From Cognatiluteimonas sedimenti (GTDB taxonomy: Bacteria; Pseudomonadota; Gammaproteobacteria; Xanthomonadales; Xanthomonadaceae): a stretch of DNA of 64,000 bases. The stretch lies in contig NZ_JALGCL010000002.1 of NCBI RefSeq assembly GCF_022808325.1, forward strand, positions 62,001 through 126,000. Reading direction: 5' to 3'. The translations under genes and the position numbers were made by a program. This document shows, one piece after another, positions 27,818-34,373 of the stretch. How positions within the stretch are numbered: position 1 is the first letter of the stretch; each line of letters begins with the position of its first letter. The notes under the pieces are model-generated. The model was not told where the DNA came from and made no database searches. It saw only the letters and a list, made by a program, of their open reading frames with translations.

Positions 27818-28249
27818 ATGCGCTGGGACGTGTTCGCGTGGGCCGCGGTCGCGCTGCTGCTGTTCGCGGCGGAAGCGCTGGCGCCGGGGGCGTTCATGCT
27901 GTGGCTGGGGCTGGCCGCGGCGGTGGTGTTCCTGGCGGTATGGATCGTGCCCGGGATCCCGCTGCTGCTGCAGGTCGGCGCCTTCGTGGTGCTGAGCTTC
28001 GTCTCGATCCAGGTCTACCGGCGCTGGTTCCGCGGACGCGAACCGGCCAGCGACCAGCCGGCGCTGAACCGGCGCGCCGTCGCGCTGGTCGGCCGCGTGG
28101 TGCCGCTGCAGGCGGCGATCGTCAACGGCCGCGGCCGCGTGCAGATCGCCGACGCGTACTGGGACGTCAGCGGCCCCGACCTGCCGGTCGGCACCGCGGT
28201 GCGCATCACCGGGGCCGAGGACATGCTGTTGCAGGTGGAACCGGCCTGA
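27818..28249 (+). CDS. NfeD-family short membrane protein
   Basis: This 143-residue protein has two to three N-terminal hydrophobic helices (LLLFAAEALAPGAFMLWLG onwards) and a C-terminal OB-fold-like NfeD domain: ALVGRVVPLQAAIVNGRG to GTAVRITGAED. It is the short form without a protease domain. GGAGG inside the end of the stomatin gene serves as its ribosome binding site, so the two are coupled. It probably partners the SPFH oligomer. Confidence 0.9.
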   Translation: MRWDVFAWAAVALLLFAAEALAPGAFMLWLGLAAAVVFLAVWIVPGIPLLLQVGAFVVLSFVSIQVYRRWFRGREPASDQPALNRRAVALVGRVVPLQAAIVNGRGRVQIADAYWDVSGPDLPVGTAVRITGAEDMLLQVEPA

Positions 28250-28340
28250 GGCGCGCGCGCGCGGCGCAGGCGCCGTGGGCACGAGCAGGATTGGCCGTGG
28301 CGCGGGATAATCGCCGTCTCCCCACGCCCGAGCCACCGCG

Positions 28341-29471
28341 ATGACCCAGAAGACCATCCTCAACGACGCCCATCGCGCCCTGGGCGCCAAGATGGTCGAC
28401 TTCGGCGGCTGGGACATGCCGCTGCATTACGGCTCGCAGGTCGAGGAACACCACCAGGTGCGGCGCGACGCCGGCATGTTCGACGTCTCGCACATGACCG
28501 TGGTCGACCTCGAGGGCGCGCGCGTGCGCGAGTTCCTGCGCCACCTCGTCGCCAACTCGGTGGACAAGCTGCAGAAGCCGGGCAAGGCCCTGTACACCTG
28601 CATGCTGAATGCGCAGGGTGGGGTGATCGACGACCTGATCATCTATTACCTGGCCGACGATTTCTTCCGGCTGGTGGTCAACGCCGCCACCCGCGACAAG
28701 GACCTGGCGTGGATCAACGCGCAGGCGCAGGCGTTCGCGGTGGCCGTCACCGAGCGCCGCGACTTCAGCATGATCGCGGTGCAGGGCCCGGGCGCGCGCG
28801 AACGCGTGCTCGGCCTGCTCGATGCCGACGGCGCCAGGGTCGCCGGCAAGCTCGGCAAGTTCGCTGCCGCGCAAGTGAAGGCCGCCGACGGCGGCGCGCT
28901 GTTCATCGCCCGCACCGGCTACACCGGCGAGGACGGTTTCGAGATCGTGGTGCCCGGGGAGCGCGCGGTCGCGCTGTGGGATGCGCTGCTCGCGGCCGGG
29001 GTCAAGCCCGCGGGCCTGGGTGCGCGCGACACGCTGCGGCTGGAAGCGGGCATGAACCTCTACGGCCAGGACATGGACGAGACGGTGACGCCGTACGAGG
29101 CGGGCCTGGCGTGGACCGTGGCGCTGGACGACGGCGCGGACGGCAAGCCGCGCGACTTCATCGGCCGCGACGTGCTGCAGGCGCAGAAGGACGCGGGCGT
29201 GCCGCGCCAGCTGATCGGGCTGGTGATGGACGACAAGGGCGTGCTGCGCCATGGCCAGCGCGTGCTCACGCCGCACGGCGACGGCGAGATCCTCTCGGGC
29301 ACGTTCTCGCCGACGCTGGGCAAGGCGATCGCGTTCGCGCGGGTGCCGGCCGGCGACATCGCCATGGGCGCGGGCGGGCAGGTACGCGTGGACATCCGCG
29401 GCAAGGAAGTGCCGGTGCGCGTGGTGCGGTTCCCGTTCGTGCGCGACGGCAAGCCGCAGGACGGCATTTGA
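28341..29471 (+). CDS. gcvT: Glycine cleavage system T protein (aminomethyltransferase)
   Basis: This is the tetrahydrofolate-dependent aminomethyltransferase of glycine cleavage: it takes the aminomethyl group from lipoyl-GcvH, releasing ammonia and methylene-THF. 376 residues. The N-terminus [20 protein letters not shown] and the folate-binding region with [12 protein letters not shown] are typical, and the C-terminal barrel includes FIGRDVL. gcvH follows after 76 bases. No glycine riboswitch fits in the 91 bases upstream, and the gcvP gene is not in the window. Confidence 0.96.
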   Translation: MTQKTILNDAHRALGAKMVDFGGWDMPLHYGSQVEEHHQVRRDAGMFDVSHMTVVDLEGARVREFLRHLVANSVDKLQKPGKALYTCMLNAQGGVIDDLIIYYLADDFFRLVVNAATRDKDLAWINAQAQAFAVAVTERRDFSMIAVQGPGARERVLGLLDADGARVAGKLGKFAAAQVKAADGGALFIARTGYTGEDGFEIVVPGERAVALWDALLAAGVKPAGLGARDTLRLEAGMNLYGQDMDETVTPYEAGLAWTVALDDGADGKPRDFIGRDVLQAQKDAGVPRQLIGLVMDDKGVLRHGQRVLTPHGDGEILSGTFSPTLGKAIAFARVPAGDIAMGAGGQVRVDIRGKEVPVRVVRFPFVRDGKPQDGI

Positions 29472-29547
29472 TTTTCCCGCCCCCGGCTTGGCTAAACTAC
29501 GATCCCTACCACGACGGTCCGACCGACCCGTACCCCCGGAGCACACG

Positions 29548-29943
29548 ATGAGCGAGATCCCCGGCGACCTGAAGTTCCTGAAGTCCCACGAGTGGGCCCG
29601 CGTCGAAGGCGACGGCAAGGTCACCATCGGCATCTCCGACCATGCGCAGGGCCTGCTCGGCGACTTGGTCTATGTCGAACTGCCGAGCGTCGGCGACCGC
29701 GTCGAAGCCGGCAACGCCAGCGCCGTGGTCGAGTCGGTGAAAGCGGCGTCGGACGTGTACAGCCCGGTCACCGGCACCGTGGTCGAGGTCAACAGCGCGC
29801 TGTCGGACAAGCCCGAGACGATCAACGAAGACGCCTACGGCGACGGCTGGCTGTTCGTGGTCGAAGCCGAGGAACCGGACCAGCTGAACGAGTTGCTGGA
29901 CCCGGACGCCTACGCCGAACTGCTCGAGGAAGAAGACCACTGA
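29548..29943 (+). CDS. gcvH: Glycine cleavage system H protein
   Basis: This lipoyl carrier shuttles the aminomethyl intermediate between the P, T and L proteins. 131 residues, family length. K65 in [15 protein letters not shown] is the lipoylated lysine, and [18 protein letters not shown] is the conserved N-terminal strand region. Starts upstream of 29548 are antisense-like and unconserved. It belongs to one operon with gcvT. Confidence 0.97.
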   Translation: MSEIPGDLKFLKSHEWARVEGDGKVTIGISDHAQGLLGDLVYVELPSVGDRVEAGNASAVVESVKAASDVYSPVTGTVVEVNSALSDKPETINEDAYGDGWLFVVEAEEPDQLNELLDPDAYAELLEEEDH

Positions 29944-29970
29944 CGCGTTCGCGCGCAGCGTCGTTCCGCT

Positions 29971-30000
29971 CCGGCCGCCATGTGCGGCCGGATTCGTTTC
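29971..30000 (+). terminator. Probable terminator of gcvT-gcvH
   Basis: CCGGCCGC and GCGGCCGG (29971-29991) make a perfect 8-bp stem with a CATGT loop, followed by a weak T-rich tail. The position 28 bases after gcvH fits a terminator, but the T-run is poor. Confidence 0.45.
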
Positions 30001-30503
30001 CGGGGGTCGCACGCTTGCCCGGCGCTGTGGACCAGGTGCGCCGGCGGGGGACGCGCGGTTGTGTTCGCGGCACACCGCGCGGATGCGAAGAGTTGTTTCG
30101 CGAGGGCGAAGACACGGGTTGCAGCGCCGTCGCGACGGCTTCGAACGGCGTTCGCGGGAACCGCGCGGGCGCCGGAATTCTTGCGCACTTTGGCGCATTC
30201 GGGCTGTTGCGACGCGCAACCGGTGCTTCGGCCGCGGTCGCCCGATGCGCGTCGGTTCAGCGCCTGTCGACGCCGCCGGCGACGTCGCGTGCAGCATCCG
30301 TGCAACAGCGCCGGTTGCGCCGCCGTCGTTGCGACGCGCATGCACAAACCGCATAAAACGCGGCATTTTTTGCACGACGCGATTCGTGTTGCGTCGTCGG
30401 CCGGCGATCGTCGTCGCACGTGTCGCCGCTGTCGCGCGCTCGCCGCGCCCCGAGCGGCGACGGCGGCCGCGGCCGCCGGGCAGGATTTTTTTGCGACAGG
30501 TTG
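30001..30503. other. GC-rich gene-free stretch
   Basis: No protein gene is supported here. Several frames stay open, but they read as Arg/Ala/Pro-rich chains with no recognisable domain and no ribosome binding site. The end holds an 18-bp perfect palindrome (30461-30478) and a T-run (30485-30491), directly upstream of a promoter. Confidence 0.6.
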
Positions 30504-30532
30504 TTGACAGTTGAAAAAACCGTGATTAGGTT
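30504..30532 (+). promoter_or_regulatory. Sigma-70-type promoter
   Basis: TTGACA (30504-30509) is a perfect -35 box, followed after 17 bases by TAGGTT (30527-30532) as -10. The predicted start is near 30540. An A-tract lies in the spacer. It could drive a small RNA, the H1-like gene at 30908, or both. Confidence 0.7.
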
Positions 30533-30539
30533 TCGCCCC

Positions 30540-30711
30540 AGCAGACGTGACCTGCGGACGAGAGTGAGTCGAGCAACCAAGACAACGAGCAGCACAACGC
30601 AGCCCTCCGCCCCGGCAGTCTCGAAGGTGGACGCGGGCACCGTCTCCTCCGCGAAAACAGATTCCAACCCCGAACACGCCGACCTGCATCGCCTCGCGAC
30701 GCGGGTTTTTT
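30540..30711 (+). ncRNA. Candidate small RNA or long structured leader
   Basis: A strong promoter upstream and a stem CTCGC/GCGGG (693-705 of this kilobase) plus six T at 30706-30711 bound a 172-base transcript with no good reading frame. Internal complementary segments such as CGCGG/CCGCG suggest folding. Alternatively it is the 5' leader of the H1-like gene with an attenuator. I do not recognise a known RNA family. Confidence 0.45.
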
Positions 30712-30907
30712 ATTGCCGGCAGGCGCGCGCCGGCATCCCCTTGGTGCGGATCCGTCCGCAGGAGCCGGCGCTTCCAGGCGCGGGCTCGCCAGCAAGATCC
30801 GTTCCGGTGCGCCTTGCGCGCCGGCGGTTGATCGCGGGTCCGACTCCCGCGATGTCGTTTCGTACTGGGCTGCAGTACCTGTAAGTCAACTGACGAGGAG
30901 CCATCCC

Positions 30908-31396
30908 ATGGCCATGAAGAAAGCTGCGAAGAAGTCCGCCAAGAAGGCGACGAAGAAGGCCGCCCGTAAACCGGCGGCGAAGAAGGCTGCGAAGAAGACC
31001 GTGCGCAAGGCCGCCAAGAAGACCGCGCGCAAGGCCACCAAGAAGACCGCGAAGAAGGCCGTCCGCAAGACTGCCGCCAAGCGTCGTCCGGCCAAGAAGG
31101 CCGCCAGGAAGACCGCGAAGAAGGCGACCCGCAAGACCGCCGCCAAGCGTCGTCCGGCCAAGAAGGCTGCCAAGAAGACCGCGAAGAAGACGGCCCGCAA
31201 GGCCGCCAAGCGTCCGGCGAAGAAGGCCGCGGCCAAGCGCCGTCCGGCGAAGAAGGCCGCGAAGAAGACCGCCAAGAAGGCGGCGAAGCGTCCTGCCAAG
31301 AAGACCGCCAAGAAGGCCGCGAAGAAGGCCAAGCGTCCTGCGAAGCGAAAGGCTGCCCCGGTGGCAATGCCCTCCGCTCCCGCACCGATGATGTAA
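30908..31396 (+). CDS. Histone H1-like lysine/alanine-rich DNA-binding protein
   Basis: This 162-residue protein is almost entirely Lys, Ala, Arg, Thr and Pro in repeats such as KKAAKKTAKKA and AAKRRPAKKA, resembling the C-terminal tail of eukaryotic histone H1, Chlamydia HctB and the tail of AlgP. Such proteins bind and condense DNA without a folded domain. GAGGAG precedes ATG 30908. A GTACTG/CAGTAC hairpin (30862-30878) stands just before the ribosome binding site, and a strong terminator follows. The repeats are also visible in the DNA as imperfect direct repeats, so repeat number may vary between strains. Confidence 0.9.
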   Translation: MAMKKAAKKSAKKATKKAARKPAAKKAAKKTVRKAAKKTARKATKKTAKKAVRKTAAKRRPAKKAARKTAKKATRKTAAKRRPAKKAAKKTAKKTARKAAKRPAKKAAAKRRPAKKAAKKTAKKAAKRPAKKTAKKAAKKAKRPAKRKAAPVAMPSAPAPMM

Positions 31397-31414
31397 GCAA
31401 GACCCGATTAGCCG

Positions 31415-31954
31415 TCATCGAGACTCCCTCTCCGCACGCCCAGGCGGAGGGGGAGTTTTTTTATGGGCCAATGTCGCCTTCCGCCCGCCGCGCCGCGTCC
31501 CCGCAACGGCGGCCGCGCCGCGTCCCCGAAACATCGGCCGCACGCGCCGGTCTTTCCTTCTCCCGCCAGGCGGGAGAAGGTGCCCCGAAGGGGCGGATGA
31601 GGGCAGTACGTCAGTCAGCCGCAGGGCCCGCAGGACCTCCTCGAGCACTTCCTCCTGCGCCCGCAGCACCTGGTGGTTCCAGAACCTCAACACCCGATAC
31701 CCGCGCGATTCCAGGTAGGTCGTCCTCGTCCGGTCGTAACCCGCCTGATCCAAATGCTGTCCACCGTCCGCTTCGATGACCAGCCGGCGGTCGATGCAGG
31801 CGAAGTCGGCGAAATACGGGCCGATGGATTGCTGTCGACGAAACTTGAATCCTTCCAGCCGGCGATCGCGCAGCAGGTGCCATAGGCGGCGTTCGGCATT
31901 GGTCTGGCGACGCCGCAGGATGCGTGCGCGATTGCAGTCCTGGCCTCTCCGCAT
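31415..31954 (-). CDS. DUF559 family protein (restriction-endonuclease-like fold)
   Basis: The start at 31954 gives MRRGQDCNRARILRRRQTNAE; an in-frame ATG at 32053 would add 33 residues. The DUF559 core spans about 110 residues: TNAERRLWHLLRDRRLEG, KFRRQQSIGPYFADFACI, LVIEADGGQH and YRVLRFWNHQVL. The acidic D and E residues in DFAC and IEADG correspond to the PD-(D/E)XK-like catalytic positions of Vsr-like nucleases. Biochemical function is unknown. The last about 70 residues after RALRL are encoded through an intergenic repeat and look like a non-native tail. The gene is framed by 49-bp inverted repeats, suggesting a small transposable or recombining unit. Confidence 0.85.
   Translation of the reverse strand: MRRGQDCNRARILRRRQTNAERRLWHLLRDRRLEGFKFRRQQSIGPYFADFACIDRRLVIEADGGQHLDQAGYDRTRTTYLESRGYRVLRFWNHQVLRAQEEVLEEVLRALRLTDVLPSSAPSGHLLPPGGRRKDRRVRPMFRGRGAAAVAGTRRGGRKATLAHKKTPPPPGRAERESR
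31423..31463 (+). terminator. Rho-independent terminator of the H1-like gene
   Basis: ACTCCCTCTCCGC and GCGGAGGGGGAGT form a 13-bp stem (one G-T pair) with a short loop, followed by seven T. It overlaps the end of the convergent DUF559 gene. Confidence 0.92.
31556..31604 (+). repeat. Left inverted repeat of the DUF559 unit
   Basis: This 49-base element has two hairpins. An 11-bp stem CCTTCTCCCGC/GCGGGAGAAGG with CAG loop is followed by CCCC-GAA-GGGG and the tail CGGATGAGGGC. It matches the reverse complement of 32046-32094 at 44 of 49 positions. Confidence 0.9.
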
Positions 31955-32045
31955 GGTCGTGCGCCCGTTGCCGTGATCAGGCAATGGTGCGTTCGCGAAG
32001 ACACGCCGGGAATCGGAAAGGTCTTTGTTCTGGTGTGGGTGAAGC

Positions 32046-32094
32046 GCCCTCATCCGCCGCTACGCGGCACCTTCTCCCGCTTTGCGGGAGAAGG
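32046..32094 (-). repeat. Right inverted repeat of the DUF559 unit
   Basis: Read on the minus strand it repeats the left element. The first loop is AAA instead of CAG, and the second hairpin is CCGC-GTA-GCGG on that strand in place of CCCC-GAA-GGGG. The changed stem bases keep pairing, which is compensatory covariation. Confidence 0.9.
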
Positions 32095-32162
32095 AAAGGA
32101 TGGTTCCTTTGCGGCGTCGGGCGTCGGGCGTCGGGCGTCCGCCTGCCGACGGTGCGGAAGCG

Positions 32163-33605
32163 TTATTCCGGCTTCGCGCGCGAGGTCGAAGCCTCGCTGC
32201 CGGCCTGCGACGGCGTCGCCTGCGCCGGGCGCTGCTGCGCATACAGCAGGTCGACCTCGTCCTCGTCCAGGTCCAGCCAGTCGCCGGACGGCAGCCCGAT
32301 CGCGCTGTCGAGGATGGTCGGCATCAGTCCGCTCGGGACGCCGCTGGTGCTGTTCCAGAGGATCACCACGCCGAGGTCGCGCTCGGGCACCAGCGCGATC
32401 GAGGCGCGATAGCCCTGCACCGCGCCGCCATGGAACACCACCCGGTGGCCGGCGTAGTCGTACACGCGCCAGCCGATGCCGTAGCCGGCCGCGCCGAGGC
32501 GTTCGCGCCGCCACGAGGAGCCGCGCATTTCGGTCGGCGTGTCGATCACCGGCGCGTGCAGCGTGGCCAGCAGCGATTCGGGCAGCACGTCGGGACGGTG
32601 CCCGGTTTGCGCGACCAGCCATTGCGCCATGTCGCTGATGCTGGCGTTGACGCCGGCGGCGGGGGCGACGCGGTAGTAGGTCGGCTTCGGGGTCAGCGCC
32701 ACCCATCCCCTGCCGCCGCGCACGTGCGGGCGCGCCCAGCGCGGGCTGTTCTCGATGCCTTCCAGGCCGTAGCTGGCGTCGTCCATGCCCAGCGGCTTGA
32801 AGATGCGGCGCGCGACGGTTTCGCTGAAGAAGCGCCCGGTGGCGGCGAACACCACGTCGCCGATCAGGCTGAAGGCGACGTTCTGGTAGGCGTAGCACTG
32901 GCCGGGCGCGCACTTCATCGGCGCGTAGGCGAGCCGCTGCACCAGGCTGCGATAGTCGGCGCCGTCCTCGATGTCGCGGTCGTAGGCGTTGTGGGTGAGG
33001 CCGACGCGCTGGCTGAGCACTTCGGCGACGGTGAGCTGCTGCGCGGCGCCGGGTTGCGACAGGCGCAGGTCGGGCATGAAGTCGGCGACGCGGCTGTCCC
33101 AGCGCAGCGCGCCCTCGGACACCAGCATGCCGGTGACGGTACCGGCGAAGGCCTTGGACAGCGACGCCAGCCGGAACACGGTGTGCGCGTCGACCGGTTC
33201 GGGCTGGCCGACGTCGGTGACGCCATAGCCGCGCGCGCTGACGATGCGGCCATCCTTCACCACCGCCAGCGCCAGGCCCGGCACGCGGCCGTCGGCGACC
33301 ATCGCCTGCGCCATCGCCTCGAAGCGATGCACGTCGAAGCTCGGGGCCAGCGGCAGCGCGCGCGGCGGTGGCGGTGCATAGGCGATCTGGTGCGGCGACA
33401 CCGGCGCGGCCGGCAGCGACGGCGTGACCACGGTGGCCAGGCGGGTGGCCTGTGGCGACGGCTGCCAGCGCAGCGATGTCTGTGCGGTGGAACCCAGCGC
33501 CAGCGGCAGCAGCACCGCCAGCGCGGCGAGCCGCGGCGTGCGCCAGCGATGGCTGGCCTGGTCGCGTGGAGCCTGGAAGCCGGGCCGGATCGCGTCGTCT
33601 TTCAT
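32163..33605 (-). CDS. Serine hydrolase, beta-lactamase class C / DD-peptidase family
   Basis: This is a 480-residue exported or membrane-anchored hydrolase. An N-terminal hydrophobic segment (about 25-42) is followed by a Pro-rich linker and then the catalytic domain from about 90. S148-L-S-K151 is the SxxK nucleophile motif, YQN (in YAYQNVAF) the YxN motif, and FHGGAVQGY the KTG equivalent. An Asp/Glu-rich C-terminal tail (WLDLDEDEVDL) is unusual. Members include peptidases and esterases as well as beta-lactamases, so resistance should not be assumed. ATG 33605 is preferred over an upstream ATG that overlaps the divergent LemA gene; GGGGG lies about ten bases upstream. Confidence 0.87.
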   Translation of the reverse strand: MKDDAIRPGFQAPRDQASHRWRTPRLAALAVLLPLALGSTAQTSLRWQPSPQATRLATVVTPSLPAAPVSPHQIAYAPPPPRALPLAPSFDVHRFEAMAQAMVADGRVPGLALAVVKDGRIVSARGYGVTDVGQPEPVDAHTVFRLASLSKAFAGTVTGMLVSEGALRWDSRVADFMPDLRLSQPGAAQQLTVAEVLSQRVGLTHNAYDRDIEDGADYRSLVQRLAYAPMKCAPGQCYAYQNVAFSLIGDVVFAATGRFFSETVARRIFKPLGMDDASYGLEGIENSPRWARPHVRGGRGWVALTPKPTYYRVAPAAGVNASISDMAQWLVAQTGHRPDVLPESLLATLHAPVIDTPTEMRGSSWRRERLGAAGYGIGWRVYDYAGHRVVFHGGAVQGYRASIALVPERDLGVVILWNSTSGVPSGLMPTILDSAIGLPSGDWLDLDEDEVDLLYAQQRPAQATPSQAGSEASTSRAKPE

Positions 33606-33687
33606 CGGGCATGCCCCCTGCGTATGCTGCGCCTGCAGGCCGATCATAGCGCCTGCTCCGGACTTTGCATGAACAAGGGGAACTTCG

Positions 33688-34284
33688 ATGGGCACGCTCC
33701 TGATTCTGCTGGTAATTGTGGTCGCCGTCGCATTCTTCGCCGTGGCTATCTACAACGGCCTGGTCACCGCCCGCAATGCCTTCAGGAATGCCTTCGCCCA
33801 GATCGACGTGCAGCTGCAACGCCGGTTCGACCTGATCCCCAACCTGGTCGAGACCGCCAAGGGCTACCTGACGCACGAGCGCGAGACCTTCGAGGCGGTG
33901 ACCGCCGCGCGCGCGGCGGCGATGTCCGGGCTGGCGGCGGCCAAGGCCAGCCCCGGCGATCCGGCGGCGATGGCCGAGCTGGGCAAGGCCGAGGGCGTGC
34001 TGAACGGCGCGCTTGGACGCCTGATGGTGTCGGTCGAGGCCTATCCGGAACTCAAGGCCAGCCAGAACATGATGCAGGTGTCCGAGGAACTGACCTCGAC
34101 CGAGAACAAGGTCGCGTTCGCGCGCCAGGCGTTCAACGATTCGGTGATGGCCTACAACAACAAGCGCGAAGTGTTCCCGTCGAGCGTGGTCGCCGGCATG
34201 TTCAACTTCGCCCCCGCGGCGCTGCTGGAGATTCCCGAAGCGCAGCAGGCAGCGGTGCGTGCGGCGCCCAGGGTGCAGTTCTGA
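33688..34284 (+). CDS. LemA family protein
   Basis: This 198-residue protein has an N-terminal membrane helix (about 3-22) followed by YNGLVTARNAFRNAFAQIDVQLQRRFDLIPNL split by the conserved RR-DLIPNLVETAKGY core, and a long helical domain. LemA proteins are conserved, helical and mostly uncharacterised. GGGGAA precedes the start. It is paired with the downstream M48 protease gene, a combination often seen and consistent with a membrane-protein quality-control or surface role. Confidence 0.92.
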   Translation: MGTLLILLVIVVAVAFFAVAIYNGLVTARNAFRNAFAQIDVQLQRRFDLIPNLVETAKGYLTHERETFEAVTAARAAAMSGLAAAKASPGDPAAMAELGKAEGVLNGALGRLMVSVEAYPELKASQNMMQVSEELTSTENKVAFARQAFNDSVMAYNNKREVFPSSVVAGMFNFAPAALLEIPEAQQAAVRAAPRVQF

Positions 34285-34373
34285 TCGATGCCCGTCCACG
34301 CCGGGCGGGCGCACGGGTCGGCGCCGCCCCTCGTCGCCCTGTGCCGTAGGCAGGCAAGGGGAACCCACACGCC

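Noticed and set aside
28250-28340. Glycine riboswitch before gcvT
   Set aside because: Only 91 bases are available, and I see no aptamer-like conserved elements or terminator.
29980-30514. Arg-rich open frames between gcvH and the promoter at 30.5 kb
   Set aside because: No ribosome binding site, no domain, and Arg/Ala/Pro-rich composition as expected from non-coding high-GC sequence.
30908-31396. CRISPR-like array
   Set aside because: The direct repeats are imperfect codons for Lys/Ala/Arg units in one frame, with no constant-length spacers.
31415-32094. Insertion sequence with DUF559 as transposase
   Set aside because: The inverted repeats fit, but DUF559 is not a known transposase and no target-site duplication could be confirmed. 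Kept as a hypothesis in the findings only.
32163-33605. Antibiotic-resistance beta-lactamase
   Set aside because: The SxxK family includes many peptidases and esterases, and the overall layout is not that of AmpC.
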